The notes: generated by a model from the sequence alone, not told the origin. A stretch of DNA of 64,000 nucleotides from Sphingobacteriales bacterium 44-15 (GCA_001899685.1 MKWG01000043.1:265930-329929); one strand, 5' to 3'. Shown: positions 43,973 through 53,915, counted from the first letter of the stretch. A program made the numbers and translations.

Positions 43973-44449
43973 TCATTCTACCACTGTACGGTTAAGAGAT
44001 AGTCTCTATTCGCTTTTATTTAATTCAATATATATCTGCTCCCGCACATGCCTTTCATACGCCACGTTTTTAAAAGCAAACCGCTCCTCCCGGTAAAACA
44101 GGGTCATTTTTCCCGGATACAATAGGCTTTTCTTTTCCGGCTTTTGCCATGCGACGGGCTTTTATCTCCATTTTGGCAGAGATAAGTTCAAATTATGTGA
44201 TTTTTTCCAGGTTTTTTTGGACTTATTGTGAAAGTCAGGGATAAACTATCCCCGATTGGTTTTTTTTATCCAACCCGATCCTTTCATCTTTACTTTCTCC
44301 CCAGGGTAATATCCGCAGGCGCCTTTCGGGAAGCAGCATCCGCAACTGCCTTCCTCATTCATTTCATGCGTGGGATTTCAACCCCATGCAAAAAATTGAA
44401 ATGCGGGAAGAGAAACATGCCTCTCACTTTTCTCGAATATCTGGCCCCC
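43973..44449. other. 477-nt region without a supported gene
   Basis: I find no complete gene. On the minus strand two short overlapping frames around 44000-44180 read like coding sequence (for example MTLFYREERFAFKNVAYERH in one and MEIKARRMAKAGKEKPIVS in the other) and could be remnants of a decayed gene. At 44362-44408 there is an imperfect hairpin around GGGATTTCAACCCC followed by AATTGAAATGCGGG. Confidence 0.4.
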
Positions 44450-45199
44450 TCACCTCGCAAGATATCCTCCATCCACGGGATAATAGCTGCCGGTGACAAA
44501 AGAAGCTTTATCCGAGCTCAGCCATGCTACCAGCTCGGCTACCTCATTGGCTTCACCCAGGCGCCCGATGGGGTGCAACGACACCAGCATTTGCTTGGTT
44601 GCCGCATCCATATTGTCCAGCAAAGGCGTATTGATAAATGCTGGACCAACAGCGTTGATACGTATACCTTTTGCGGCATATTCTATAGCAGCGTTCTGTG
44701 TTAATCCAACCACTCCGTGCTTTGCAGCCACATATCCTGATGCTGTGGCAAAACCCACCTGTCCTAAAATGGATGCCATATTCACAATAGCACCCCTGCC
44801 CTGCTTCAGCATTTGCTGCAGCTCGTACTTCATACAGTAAAATACACTGCTCAGGTTAACGGCTATTACTTTATCCCATCCATTGATGCTCATATCGCCG
44901 GCAAGGTTTGCTTCTCCGCCAATGCCTGCATTATTTACTGCAATATCAAGGCTGCCGTATTGCTTTACCGCACCTGCGATCAACGCTTCGCAGGCTGCGG
45001 CATCGCTTACATCAGCTTTAATAAATACGGCATCACCGCCGTTTGCTTTTATCTGCGTTACCACTTCCTCACCATGCGCTTCATTGATATCGCTCACCAC
45101 TACCTTGGCCCCAAGCTGAGCATACAATTCAGCAATAGCCTTTCCTATACCTGAGCCTGCGCCTGTCACCAGTGCTACTTTGTTCTTTAAATATTCCAT
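44450..45199 (-). CDS. SDR family NAD(P)-dependent oxidoreductase
   Basis: A 249-residue classical short-chain dehydrogenase. Cofactor motif VTGAGSGIGKAIA at 11-23, VNNAGIGGEANL near 89, catalytic Ser in VNMASILGQVG near 140, and Tyr-x3-Lys in GYVAAKHGVVGLT near 153-157. The C-terminal FVTGSYYPVDGGYLAR is typical of the FabG/glucose-1-dehydrogenase branch. Substrate unknown. Monocistronic, with long non-coding regions on both sides. Confidence 0.9.
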   Translation of the reverse strand: MEYLKNKVALVTGAGSGIGKAIAELYAQLGAKVVVSDINEAHGEEVVTQIKANGGDAVFIKADVSDAAACEALIAGAVKQYGSLDIAVNNAGIGGEANLAGDMSINGWDKVIAVNLSSVFYCMKYELQQMLKQGRGAIVNMASILGQVGFATASGYVAAKHGVVGLTQNAAIEYAAKGIRINAVGPAFINTPLLDNMDAATKQMLVSLHPIGRLGEANEVAELVAWLSSDKASFVTGSYYPVDGGYLAR

Positions 45200-45929
45200 A
45201 ATTGTAAAATTTTAGGAGATCTAAGCTAAGGATCTTTGCAATAAAAATATGGCGACCAGGTCATTTAGCAGGATGATATTCGTCAGGGCAGTGGGTGGTA
45301 TGTCGGGTGAATGGGCAATAGTCAATAGTGAATTGATTCACCATTCACAAAATGATGCGGTATATTATGATCAACGTAACACTATGATAGTTACATTGAA
45401 AGCGCCTGCTACGCCATTTTCGCTTTCAGTCTTTTAACGGGCATTCTTCTGACAGCTTTTTTCATTTCGCCCACAATAATTTTTCGTATTTCTTTGTGAG
45501 AGGTGAGACTTGCCTACCGGTTTACCTGCCGTAGGCATGGCAGGCAAGTCTGTCGTTTCACGTTTGACATAACACTAGGTATATACCAGGCAAACAGGTT
45601 ATCCTGTCAATTAAAATGTAATAACAACAAAAAATAAGTCTCTGAATATTTTACTTTCCCAAAAGGAAAGAATAAATTTATATAGCTGTAAAAATTTGCT
45701 TCTCTCAATATATTCCTTACCCTTCGTTCTTATTTCTCCTTCTTTCGTTATCCGCTACCCCGTGGCGATGGTTTGAACAATAACCCATGATTTCCACTTT
45801 CCCGGCTTGTGAAATCCCTGTACATATTATTACCTGAAGCCTTCCTTAAAAATAAAAGACGATGTAATTGCGTGACATACGGAACAGTTCCAAAGGATAC
45901 CCTGAAACAAAATTTAAAATTCATAAGCT
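45200..45929. other. 730-nt divergent intergenic region
   Basis: No gene is supported. It contains one repeat element (45474-45575). The rest is AT-rich; I see no TAnnTTTG box in front of the GH3 gene, and the short open frame 45249-45437 has no start context or family resemblance. Confidence 0.4.
45474..45575. repeat. 7-nt repeat element split by a palindromic insert
   Basis: The left arm (ACAATAATTTTTCGTATTTCTTT) and GTGAGAG/GTGAGAC units (45496-45509) match the elements at 16638 and 48840. Then 38 nt of unrelated palindromic sequence (45510-45547; TTGCCT/AGGCAA ends, GCCTAC/GTAGGC and CCTGCC/GGCAGG inside) interrupt it, before GTCTGTC, GTTTCAC and GTTTGAC close the right arm (45548-45568). 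Confidence 0.75.
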
Positions 45930-48152
45930 ATGTATAATTTACTATTCAACAATTGTACAGGCAGGCACAAAGCCCTTGTTCTCTGTATAGCCCTGATGCT
46001 TAACAGTATTTCACTTTTGTTAGCTCAACAAACATCGCCGGATGTTATGTCAAAAGAAACGGAACAGAAAATGACTGACCAGGAACGGTTCTCGATGATT
46101 ACAAGTGTTATAGGAAGTGTTCCGGGTCTTGGTTTTCCCCGTGATAAACGTATCCCGGAGGGAGTGTCTATGAGCGCGGGGTATACGCCGGGTGTACCAC
46201 GCCTTGGTGTCCCTGCAATACAGAGCAGCGATGCCAGTATGGGTATTACCAACCCGGGTTATCGGCCCGATGATAAAGGTGCAACGGCCCTGCCAGCGTC
46301 CATATTGGTGGGAGCAAGCTTCAATCCCGAATTGGCCTACCAGGGAGGTATTGTGATCGGGAAAGAAGCAAGAGTGAGAGGTTTCAATGTGATGCTTGCC
46401 GGCGGTATTAACCTGACCCGTGATCCCCGGAACGGGCGTAATTTCGAATATTATGCTGAAGATCCGCTGGTAAGCGCATTGTTTGCTGCCGGCGCAGTCA
46501 ATGGTATTCAAAGCCAGCATGTCATCTCCACGCTAAAGCATTATGCGCTCAATTGTAATGAAACCAACCGCCATTGGTTAGATGCTATTATTGATCCCGC
46601 TGCCGACCGGGAATCTGATCTGTTGGCATTCCAGATGGCGATAGAAAAATCAAACCCGGGCTCCATCATGAGCGGCTACAATAAAGTCAACGGCGAATAT
46701 GCAAGTGGCAATGATTACCTGCTGAATAAATTATTAAAAGATACATGGGGGTATAAAGGTTGGGTGATGTCTGATTGGGGAGCCGTTCCCAGCTGGACTT
46801 ATGCTTTAAATGGACTTGACCAGGAATCGGGCCTACAGGTAGACAAGCTAACGTGGGGGGCAGAAGCATTTACGGATTCATTGCAGAACGCGTACAAGGC
46901 GGGTAATTTTCCCAAAGAACGTTTATCCGGTATGGTCCAACGTATCCTCAGGTCCGTGTATGCTGTAGGGGTGGACAAATGGGAAGGCACACCAACCGTA
47001 GATATGAGCAGGCACAATGAAATAGCATTGGCAACAGCCCGCCAGGGAATAGTACTATTGAAAAATGAGGGAGTGCTGCCATTGGCTGCAGGCGGGCCCG
47101 TTAAGATTGCTATAATCGGAGGTTATGCCAACAAAGGAGTACCTACCGGCACAGGCTCAGGAGCCGTGCTTCCCGTAGGAGGCTATGCGGGTTCTATCAG
47201 TATCGGCGGCCCGGGCCTTATGGGTAACGCCCGCAGTCTTTACCTGTTACCTTCATCCCCATTGGCGGAGTTGAAAAAATCAATGCCAAATGCAACCATA
47301 GATTATGACCCTGGATATACCGTGGCAGAATCAAAACTATTGGCGAAGCGGTCCGATATAGTAATAATTTTTGGTATCCGGGTAGAAGGCGAAGGCTTTG
47401 ACCTGGCCGATCTATCCCTGCCCTGGGGACAGGATAACCTTATCAGTGAAGTTGCCTCAACTAATCCGAATACAATTGTGGTATTGGAAACGGGTAACCC
47501 ATCATCCATGCCATGGCGGGATAAAGTAAAAGCCATTTTGCAGGCCTGGTATCCCGGCCAGACCGGTGGCACTGCCATCGCAGAAATCCTTACGGGTAAA
47601 GTAAACCCTTCGGGTAGATTGCCCATAACTTTTCCTGAAAGTTTGGAACAAACACCGAGACCTGAATTATCCGGACTGGGAACACCCTGGGGAACGCCCA
47701 CCACTATTGTTTACAATGAAGGATCTGATGTAGGATACCGCTGGTACGCTAAAAAAAATATTAAACCCATGTATGCATTTGGATATGGCTTGAGCTATAC
47801 CGTTTTTTCGTATAGTGAGCTTAATCTGCAGGGAGGAAAGACAGTAACTGCGAGCTTTACAGTTACGAATACCGGGAAAAGGGCAGGTGCTGATGTGCCA
47901 CAGTTATATCTCACAAACGCAGCAGGTGAAAATAATATGCGTTTATTAGGATTTGAAAGAATAGAACTTGCACCCGGAGAAAGTAAACGGGTAACGCTGA
48001 CAGTTGACCCGCGTTTATTAGCACATTTTAATTGGGAAAAACAAAAATGGCAGATCAAAGCAGGGAGCTACAATATTGCACTTGGGAAGTCTGCCGCTGA
48101 CCTGTCACTCCATTCTTCGATTAAATTATCAGCGCAATCGTTCGGAAAGTAA
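45930..48152 (+). CDS. Beta-glucosidase, glycoside hydrolase family 3
   Basis: A 740-residue exported GH3 enzyme (signal region ALVLCIALMLNSISLLLAQ). The N-terminal TIM-barrel domain has TLKHYALNCNETNRH (substrate binding), SGYNKVNGEYASGN and the nucleophile Asp282 in GWVMSDWG. The alpha/beta sandwich domain follows from about 360, and the Fn3-like domain (FGYGLSYTVFSYSELNL) from about 610. It cleaves terminal beta-linked glucose or related sugars from oligosaccharides. It is followed after 9 nt by a small membrane-protein gene and converges on the SusCD locus, a natural partner for oligosaccharide uptake. Confidence 0.93.
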   Translation: MYNLLFNNCTGRHKALVLCIALMLNSISLLLAQQTSPDVMSKETEQKMTDQERFSMITSVIGSVPGLGFPRDKRIPEGVSMSAGYTPGVPRLGVPAIQSSDASMGITNPGYRPDDKGATALPASILVGASFNPELAYQGGIVIGKEARVRGFNVMLAGGINLTRDPRNGRNFEYYAEDPLVSALFAAGAVNGIQSQHVISTLKHYALNCNETNRHWLDAIIDPAADRESDLLAFQMAIEKSNPGSIMSGYNKVNGEYASGNDYLLNKLLKDTWGYKGWVMSDWGAVPSWTYALNGLDQESGLQVDKLTWGAEAFTDSLQNAYKAGNFPKERLSGMVQRILRSVYAVGVDKWEGTPTVDMSRHNEIALATARQGIVLLKNEGVLPLAAGGPVKIAIIGGYANKGVPTGTGSGAVLPVGGYAGSISIGGPGLMGNARSLYLLPSSPLAELKKSMPNATIDYDPGYTVAESKLLAKRSDIVIIFGIRVEGEGFDLADLSLPWGQDNLISEVASTNPNTIVVLETGNPSSMPWRDKVKAILQAWYPGQTGGTAIAEILTGKVNPSGRLPITFPESLEQTPRPELSGLGTPWGTPTTIVYNEGSDVGYRWYAKKNIKPMYAFGYGLSYTVFSYSELNLQGGKTVTASFTVTNTGKRAGADVPQLYLTNAAGENNMRLLGFERIELAPGESKRVTLTVDPRLLAHFNWEKQKWQIKAGSYNIALGKSAADLSLHSSIKLSAQSFGK

Positions 48153-48161
48153 ACATCGTTT

Positions 48162-48641
48162 ATGAAAAGTGTATTCAGCGTATTAATAGTCATTATTAAC
48201 GTTATTGCGCTGCTTATTTTTGCTTCAGGTCTTGTGATGACAATTTTAGGCGGGTACGATTTTGTAATGGTATTTTCCCATTTTAGCGCAGACCAGCATG
48301 AAACGGCCGGACTGATGGCAGTTGATTTGCTAAATGCGGTTGATATATTTCTGGTTGCTATCGTGTTTTATGTGCTTTCAATAGGAATTATGATATTATT
48401 TAATAATTCCAATGCAACATTCCCGGTCAAATTACCTGAATGGCTCAGAATTAAAAATTTTCTTCACCTGAAAATAATTCTGTGGGAAGCTATATTAACA
48501 ACCCTCGTTGTATCTTACCTTGCCGCCCTTGCAGAAAAAAAGATCAACGGTGTTGAAATAACGTGGCAACACCTGATAGTCCCGGTAGCTGTTCTGCTTA
48601 TCTCTTTAAGCTTGTTTCTTGTAAGGAGGGGTGAAAAATAG
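48162..48641 (+). CDS. YqhA/UPF0114-like membrane protein
   Basis: A 159-residue protein with four hydrophobic spans (about 6-28, 60-82, 103-125 and 135-153). The DIFLVAIVFYVLSIGIMILF segment and the LPEWLRIKNFLHLK loop are what I associate with the UPF0114/YqhA family, whose function is unknown. It starts 9 nt after the GH3 stop, so it is probably in the same transcript. Confidence 0.75.
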   Translation: MKSVFSVLIVIINVIALLIFASGLVMTILGGYDFVMVFSHFSADQHETAGLMAVDLLNAVDIFLVAIVFYVLSIGIMILFNNSNATFPVKLPEWLRIKNFLHLKIILWEAILTTLVVSYLAALAEKKINGVEITWQHLIVPVAVLLISLSLFLVRRGEK

Positions 48642-48781
48642 CGAAGAAAAAAAATAAGAATTGTGGCCACCTGTAAGTGTTTTCCTTCGCCGCCCGTCTC
48701 CCGCAAGGCTATCTGGAGAAGTTGTGGCGAAGTGAGATCACTATTCTTCTGACAGGGTCATGACTTTCAGGCTTAAACAAG

Positions 48782-48809
48782 GATCCCCGCGGCATCAGCC
48801 GCGGGGATC
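48782..48809. terminator. GC-rich hairpin at a convergent junction
   Basis: A perfect 12-bp stem (48782-48793 with 48798-48809) with a 4-nt loop, but without a good T-run on either side. It lies between the YqhA-like and SusD genes and may help end both transcripts. Confidence 0.5.
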
Positions 48810-48839
48810 AATTTGCATGCCTTATTGCTATGTCAACAA

Positions 48840-48921
48840 TAATTTGTCGCATTTCTTTGTGAGAAGTGAGACGACAAATGTGAGATACTCACATTTGTCG
48901 TCTCCCGTTTCACGTTTGACA
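48840..48921. repeat. Mirror-symmetric 7-nt repeat element, copy 2
   Basis: Conserved left arm (TAATTTGTCGCATTTCTTT), then nine in-register units (48859-48921): four GTGAGAN/GACAAAT and five complementary ones. The centre is a perfect 15-bp stem, GACGACAAATGTGAG (48871-48885, in which 48871-48872 close the preceding unit) against 48889-48903. It ends 6 nt before the SusD stop codon and has the same plan as the element at 16638-16719. Confidence 0.85.
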
Positions 48922-48926
48922 TAGCT

Positions 48927-50471
48927 TTACTTCAGCAGCCACATTACCTGGGTCACATCGTCATTGCCGCCGTATTGCGACTGAATAGCGGTCTTATAAT
49001 TATCACCGTTATTATTCAGCTCCACCTGCGGATATTTCCACCTTACCGGGAACTCGGTACTCGGCGTGTTCAGATTGGTATTGGGGTTCAGTTTAAATTC
49101 AGGATAACCGGTCCTCCTGAACTCATACCAGGCATTATAATCAGTGCCATGCAAATATCCGGCGATGTATTTTTGGGTAATGATCTGCTTAACCTGGTTG
49201 TCTTCTGCTCCGGCAAGCGCAACAATTGCAGGGTAACTATTGATATAACTATCATCCATAGCCATCCCATGCGTATACGTTTCCGGGGTATGGTCCGCCA
49301 GGAAATTCATAGAGCTTTGGATGCCTGATGCATAATAATCCTGTGCGGGAGTGCCGGTGATCCAGCCTCTTACTGCCGCCTCAGCCAATATGAATTGCTG
49401 ATCCCAATAGCTGAGCAGACTTACAGGCTCTGCATTATACAGGTCAACATACCGCTTGTTCACATCCGAGAAAATACCGGCCGAGTGTGCCGAAGTAGTG
49501 CTGGAATAAGCATCGGAGGGCTCAACGCCTATATAGGCATTAAAGTTATTTGCCGTCAGCCCGCCGTTGATAGCCGATGCTGCAGGCTCCGCATAATAAA
49601 ACAATCTCCTGTCGTTATACGTCTTCAAAAGATCTATCAGCGTGGTAGACACCATGGGATAGATAGTGAACTGGTTTTTCTGAACAGGAGTGCTGCTCCA
49701 GGGATAGCAATAGCTTGCCGAGTTGATATAAGTAATAGCAAAGTTATCCGTATAGTCGCGCATCAGCGGGCGGTTGGCGACAATGTCCTTGAACCTCTCC
49801 ACTACATTCAGATCCGCATCCGTCGTTTTGCGATACAGGTTTATCAAAACGTAAAGCTCAAAAGTATTGGTCACCCGGCGCCATTTATCCACGCTACCTT
49901 TATATACAATATCACCGCTGAAATCTTTTCCTGTACTGAAAAGTACATTAGCCGAATCCAACTCACTCAAAATCCCCTTGAACACATCCTTCTGGCTGTC
50001 ATATTTGGGCTTAATGTTGCCTTCTGACTTTCCTTTTAAGGCCTCGGAGTAAGGAATATCACCCACCTGCATGGTCAACTGGTAAAACTGCCAGGCCCGT
50101 ATAAAATGAGCCAGCCCGCGGTATGAGGGATAGGTGTCCGGATCCGAAGCGGCATATTCCAGCATAGGATCAATATTTCTTAAAACATTGTACCTGCCCC
50201 AGGATCCGGTCTGACCGAGAGAATTGTATTGATAGCCTTCCTGGAGCTCTGTCCACAAAATGTATTTAGACAGCATAAAGGGTTGCATGAAAGCTTTCTG
50301 GTCGCTTATATCACCATCGGTGGAATTTGCAATAATGGAGGTAGCCAGCCAGTCAGCCCGGGATGATGTGGACTTGTCGGGATTTGTGTTGATGGTATCA
50401 AACTTCTTCGTGCAGCTCATAATACCCAACGCTGCCAAAGTAATAGTATATTTATATATCCTGAAATTCAT
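48927..50471 (-). CDS. SusD/RagB-like nutrient-binding outer membrane lipoprotein
   Basis: A 514-residue lipoprotein (ALGIMSC lipobox near residue 20, followed by TKKFDTINTNPDKS, a common start in this family). The TPR-rich SusD-like_2 body includes AHFIRAWQFYQLTMQVGDIPYSEAL (read in parts) and the C-terminal PVRWKYPQVELNNN. It forms the lid over the SusC-like channel encoded 36 nt upstream and captures an oligosaccharide or peptide at the cell surface. Ligand unknown; the GH3 gene nearby suggests a glucoside. Confidence 0.92.
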   Translation of the reverse strand: MNFRIYKYTITLAALGIMSCTKKFDTINTNPDKSTSSRADWLATSIIANSTDGDISDQKAFMQPFMLSKYILWTELQEGYQYNSLGQTGSWGRYNVLRNIDPMLEYAASDPDTYPSYRGLAHFIRAWQFYQLTMQVGDIPYSEALKGKSEGNIKPKYDSQKDVFKGILSELDSANVLFSTGKDFSGDIVYKGSVDKWRRVTNTFELYVLINLYRKTTDADLNVVERFKDIVANRPLMRDYTDNFAITYINSASYCYPWSSTPVQKNQFTIYPMVSTTLIDLLKTYNDRRLFYYAEPAASAINGGLTANNFNAYIGVEPSDAYSSTTSAHSAGIFSDVNKRYVDLYNAEPVSLLSYWDQQFILAEAAVRGWITGTPAQDYYASGIQSSMNFLADHTPETYTHGMAMDDSYINSYPAIVALAGAEDNQVKQIITQKYIAGYLHGTDYNAWYEFRRTGYPEFKLNPNTNLNTPSTEFPVRWKYPQVELNNNGDNYKTAIQSQYGGNDDVTQVMWLLK

Positions 50472-50507
50472 GTTATCAGTTTAACTTGTTATAAAATGGA
50501 GCGTCTC

Positions 50508-53500
50508 TTATAAGCCCAGCCTGATGTTGACACCCACCATGCGTTGTGAAGGAGCATTCAGGTTTTCTGTATCCACATCCGGATCAGAGAACTTGAACTT
50601 GGTAATCAACAGCAGGTTTTGTCCTGTTACGGAAACCGACGCTGTCTTTATGCCTCCGGTATGCTTCAGCACACTTGCGGGTATATTGTACCCTATAGAA
50701 AGCTGCCTTAATTTCACAAAAGATTCGCTCATGACACCATGAATGGTTGAGTTTAATGAACGGGCGTAAGCCTGGTAACCGATGGGAACATCATTGGTAA
50801 CGAATTTCCTGGTATCGCTTAAAACATTACCATACTTATCATAGCTTACTGTTCCCGATTCAATTTTCACGCCGGGAGCCACAAAGCTGTTATCCCCGTT
50901 AACCACCTGGTTGTAGCGGTACTGGTTATCCGTTTCGGGGTTAGTGCCTGTATCGAACATTTTATCCCAGATATAGTCATACATCAGCCCGCCAATCCTG
51001 CCGTCTATATTAAGCCCGAATACGAAATTCCCAAATGAAAAGTTGTTAATGAAGCCGAATGAGAAGTTAGGGTCGCCATAGCCGATCTGGCTGCTGAAAG
51101 GATTACGCTGAGGTTTTCCGCCCACATTCACAATATTCCCGCTGGGATCCCTTGTCCAGTCAGCCGCAGTATAGGCGTCTAACCTTTCCCCCACTTTTGT
51201 CCAGAGATTGTCTGCCGAATAAACGGGATCCAGCTTTACATAATACTTATGATTGTAAGAGTAGTTGATCAGGGAGCTCCAGGTAAAATTCCTGTTCCTG
51301 ATCACTGTTCCGTCCACGGTGATCTCCAGCCCTCTGCGGGAATAGGTCTCCTCTGTATTTTTAAGCACTGAGGAAAAGCCCGATGAGTTGGATATAGGCA
51401 CTGATACCTGCTGGTTGTAGTAGTATTTATCAAAATAGGCCACATCTACATGCAGGCGGCTTTTAAAGAAGTAAGCTGCAGTACCGACTTCCCATGTGCG
51501 GGCGGCAGAAGGTTTCAGGTTGTCGCCGAGCAGGTTGTCGGGAGAATTAGAAGTCAGCATGCCGAAAGAAGAGCCGGGAGAGTAAGTAAGGTTGTTGCTG
51601 TATATCCCTGCAGGTTTTTTATCCACTGTCCACGATCCCCTTACTTTCCACATGCTTACCCATTGCGGCATGGGAATATATTCCGAAAGGATCACACTGC
51701 TCGCCACAGACGGGTAGAAATAGGATCTTTCCGATACCTGCTGGGTAGAGCTCCAGTCGTTGCGTCCGGTAACATCCACAAATACACCGCTGCCATAAGA
51801 CAAAGTGACTTTCCCATATACACTATTCACCTGCGACTGCCATGTGGAGTAATAGTTGTTGATCGAATTTACACCGGCAGCGGTAGACGGAGTGGCATTT
51901 GCCAGCGAATACCAACCCGGAACGTTCAGTCCGTTAGCGGTTTGTGCGCCCAGCTCCTTGTCTATGAAATAATAAATGCTTCCCCCGGCCAAAGCGTCGA
52001 TGCCGAATTTGCTGATCTTGGTATTGTAGGTTAAGATCAGGTCATTGTTGGTACTTAATCCCCAGGTTTCATCCTCTCCAAATAAGCCTGCTGCGTTCCA
52101 GTCCCAGCCAAAGCTTCCACTTGGGCTGCCATCCACATCAGGTTTAAATTTACCGATCGAGCTGCCTCTTGTGGAGTTAATGCCTGCCGGATTACGGACA
52201 GTCAGCTCATTTTTGTAGTAGTCGAAGCCGGTACGTAACATCAGCTTGAGGTCCTTTGTAAACTTATAGTTTGCCGTAAAGCTTGCATTGATTTTATTAT
52301 TGTCTATACCCTGTAATTTTTCGTTGGCTATCAGATAAGGATTGTCATACCAGGCATTGTACAGCCAGTTTTGCTTTTGATCACGGGTAACCCAGTAATC
52401 CCTGTATTGCCGGATATCATAATCCGGGCCTGTCCACATCAGTATCTGGTACAAATACCCCTGGGGTCCGTATCCCTGACCCCATACCTGTGGAGCGGTT
52501 TGACGGGTATAGCCCATGTGGCTTTCGATATCAAATTTATCGCCGACCTTCAATTGCCCGGTCATGGTATAATTAATGATCTTCAGTGTTGCATTCGGCC
52601 ATTGCCCTTTGTTATAAATATAGTTGAGACCCGCGCGGAAAAAGCCGTTATCGCCGCTTTGGGTTACACTGATATTATTGTTGCTGATAATACCCGCCTG
52701 CATGAAGCTTTGCAGGTTATCCTTCCCGCTCGACACCAATGGCATTACTTCTAACTGCTTGCTGACAGGGTTCCACTGCATAGTATCTTTACCTATATCC
52801 AGTTTTGGGCCCCATACGTAATCGTCGTCAAGCCTGCCATTAAGCCCATGCCCGTAAGAAGTCTGGATCTTGGGAATAGCAATAAAGCCTGCAGCCATCA
52901 TGTTGTTGCTGTTGATATCAATAGACAATCCCTTGCCTTTGCCTTTTTTAGTGGTGATCATTACCGCGCCGTTGGCGCCCCTGTTGCCATACAAAGCCGC
53001 CGCGGTAGGGCCTTTCAACATATCAATGCTTTCAATATCATCGGTAGGAATATCGCGCAGCGTCATATTGCCGTAGGGCACCCCGTCAATTACCAGCAAC
53101 GGGGTCTCGCCGCGCATTTCAAGTGCAGGGCGCGCGTTAAATTCCGTAGAGTTTTTAACCGTAAGCCCCGAGACCATACCCGTCAGCGAGGTACCTACAT
53201 CTACTCCTTTTACCGTTTCCAAAGCAGCGCCGCCTACTTTCTGTGTGGCATAGCCCAGCGCTTTTTCCTGCCGTTTGATGCCGAGCGCTGTCACCACCAC
53301 CTCTTCCATTGCCCGGTCGGCCTCTTCAAAAACAACGTTAATGGACTGACGGCTGTTTACCCTTATAACCTGCGAGGTATAGCCTACATAGCTAAAGGTA
53401 AGCTCATCGTATTCGTCTACTTCAATGCTGTATTCTCCTTTGTCATTGGTGATAGTAGCCCTGCCTTTGTTGGAGGAAACAGTAGCTCCGGATACCGGCT

Positions 53501-53915
53501 CTCCTTTCTGGTTGGTCACCACTCCTTTCACAAGGATGTTCTTTTTAATATTTGCCTTTTCCCTGATCACGATCAGGTTATTGCTCATTTGCTGAAACTC
53601 AAGGCTTGTCCCGGTGAGGATACGGGGCAACAATGTGAGTACCGGAGTGTTCTGTACTTTTATATTCACCTCCCCTATATCGTCCACTAGCTTATTGCTG
53701 AACACAAACCGGTAGCTGGTTTTGTTCTGGATGGTTTTCAAAACGGTAGAAAGCCGGGCATTCTCCATCTGAAGGGAGACTGCTTCCTGGCCGAATCCTG
53801 TGTGTGCCGCAACATGCGATGCGGTTACAAGCACCAGGGCGAAACATAATTTCATAAACAGTAGTTTTTTGAGCAGCCGCTGTGGTCGCTCTCTCAAATA
53901 AGCGCTTTTTTTCAT
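50508..53915 (-). CDS. SusC/RagA family TonB-dependent outer membrane transporter
   Basis: A 1135-residue transporter. Order: signal/anchor (about 15-40), STN domain (about 50-115; TVLKTIQNKTSYRFVFSNK), CarboxypepD-reg-like domain (about 128-205; GEPVSGATVSSNKGRATITN), plug (VVVTALGIKRQEKALGYA, then LLVIDGVPYG and DIPTDDIESIDMLKGPTAAA) and a 22-strand barrel ending in VGVNIRLGL. The STN domain indicates signalling to an anti-sigma factor, and a FecR gene is just upstream. It imports the ligand delivered by the SusD partner. Confidence 0.95.
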   Translation of the reverse strand: MKKSAYLRERPQRLLKKLLFMKLCFALVLVTASHVAAHTGFGQEAVSLQMENARLSTVLKTIQNKTSYRFVFSNKLVDDIGEVNIKVQNTPVLTLLPRILTGTSLEFQQMSNNLIVIREKANIKKNILVKGVVTNQKGEPVSGATVSSNKGRATITNDKGEYSIEVDEYDELTFSYVGYTSQVIRVNSRQSINVVFEEADRAMEEVVVTALGIKRQEKALGYATQKVGGAALETVKGVDVGTSLTGMVSGLTVKNSTEFNARPALEMRGETPLLVIDGVPYGNMTLRDIPTDDIESIDMLKGPTAAALYGNRGANGAVMITTKKGKGKGLSIDINSNNMMAAGFIAIPKIQTSYGHGLNGRLDDDYVWGPKLDIGKDTMQWNPVSKQLEVMPLVSSGKDNLQSFMQAGIISNNNISVTQSGDNGFFRAGLNYIYNKGQWPNATLKIINYTMTGQLKVGDKFDIESHMGYTRQTAPQVWGQGYGPQGYLYQILMWTGPDYDIRQYRDYWVTRDQKQNWLYNAWYDNPYLIANEKLQGIDNNKINASFTANYKFTKDLKLMLRTGFDYYKNELTVRNPAGINSTRGSSIGKFKPDVDGSPSGSFGWDWNAAGLFGEDETWGLSTNNDLILTYNTKISKFGIDALAGGSIYYFIDKELGAQTANGLNVPGWYSLANATPSTAAGVNSINNYYSTWQSQVNSVYGKVTLSYGSGVFVDVTGRNDWSSTQQVSERSYFYPSVASSVILSEYIPMPQWVSMWKVRGSWTVDKKPAGIYSNNLTYSPGSSFGMLTSNSPDNLLGDNLKPSAARTWEVGTAAYFFKSRLHVDVAYFDKYYYNQQVSVPISNSSGFSSVLKNTEETYSRRGLEITVDGTVIRNRNFTWSSLINYSYNHKYYVKLDPVYSADNLWTKVGERLDAYTAADWTRDPSGNIVNVGGKPQRNPFSSQIGYGDPNFSFGFINNFSFGNFVFGLNIDGRIGGLMYDYIWDKMFDTGTNPETDNQYRYNQVVNGDNSFVAPGVKIESGTVSYDKYGNVLSDTRKFVTNDVPIGYQAYARSLNSTIHGVMSESFVKLRQLSIGYNIPASVLKHTGGIKTASVSVTGQNLLLITKFKFSDPDVDTENLNAPSQRMVGVNIRLGL

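Noticed and set aside
44228..44704. + strand open frame before and across the SDR gene end
   Set aside because: Half overlaps the SDR gene antisense, and the rest has no recognisable protein pattern.
52848..53690. + strand open frame opposite susC
   Set aside because: Shadow of the well-supported SusC plug and STN coding sequence.
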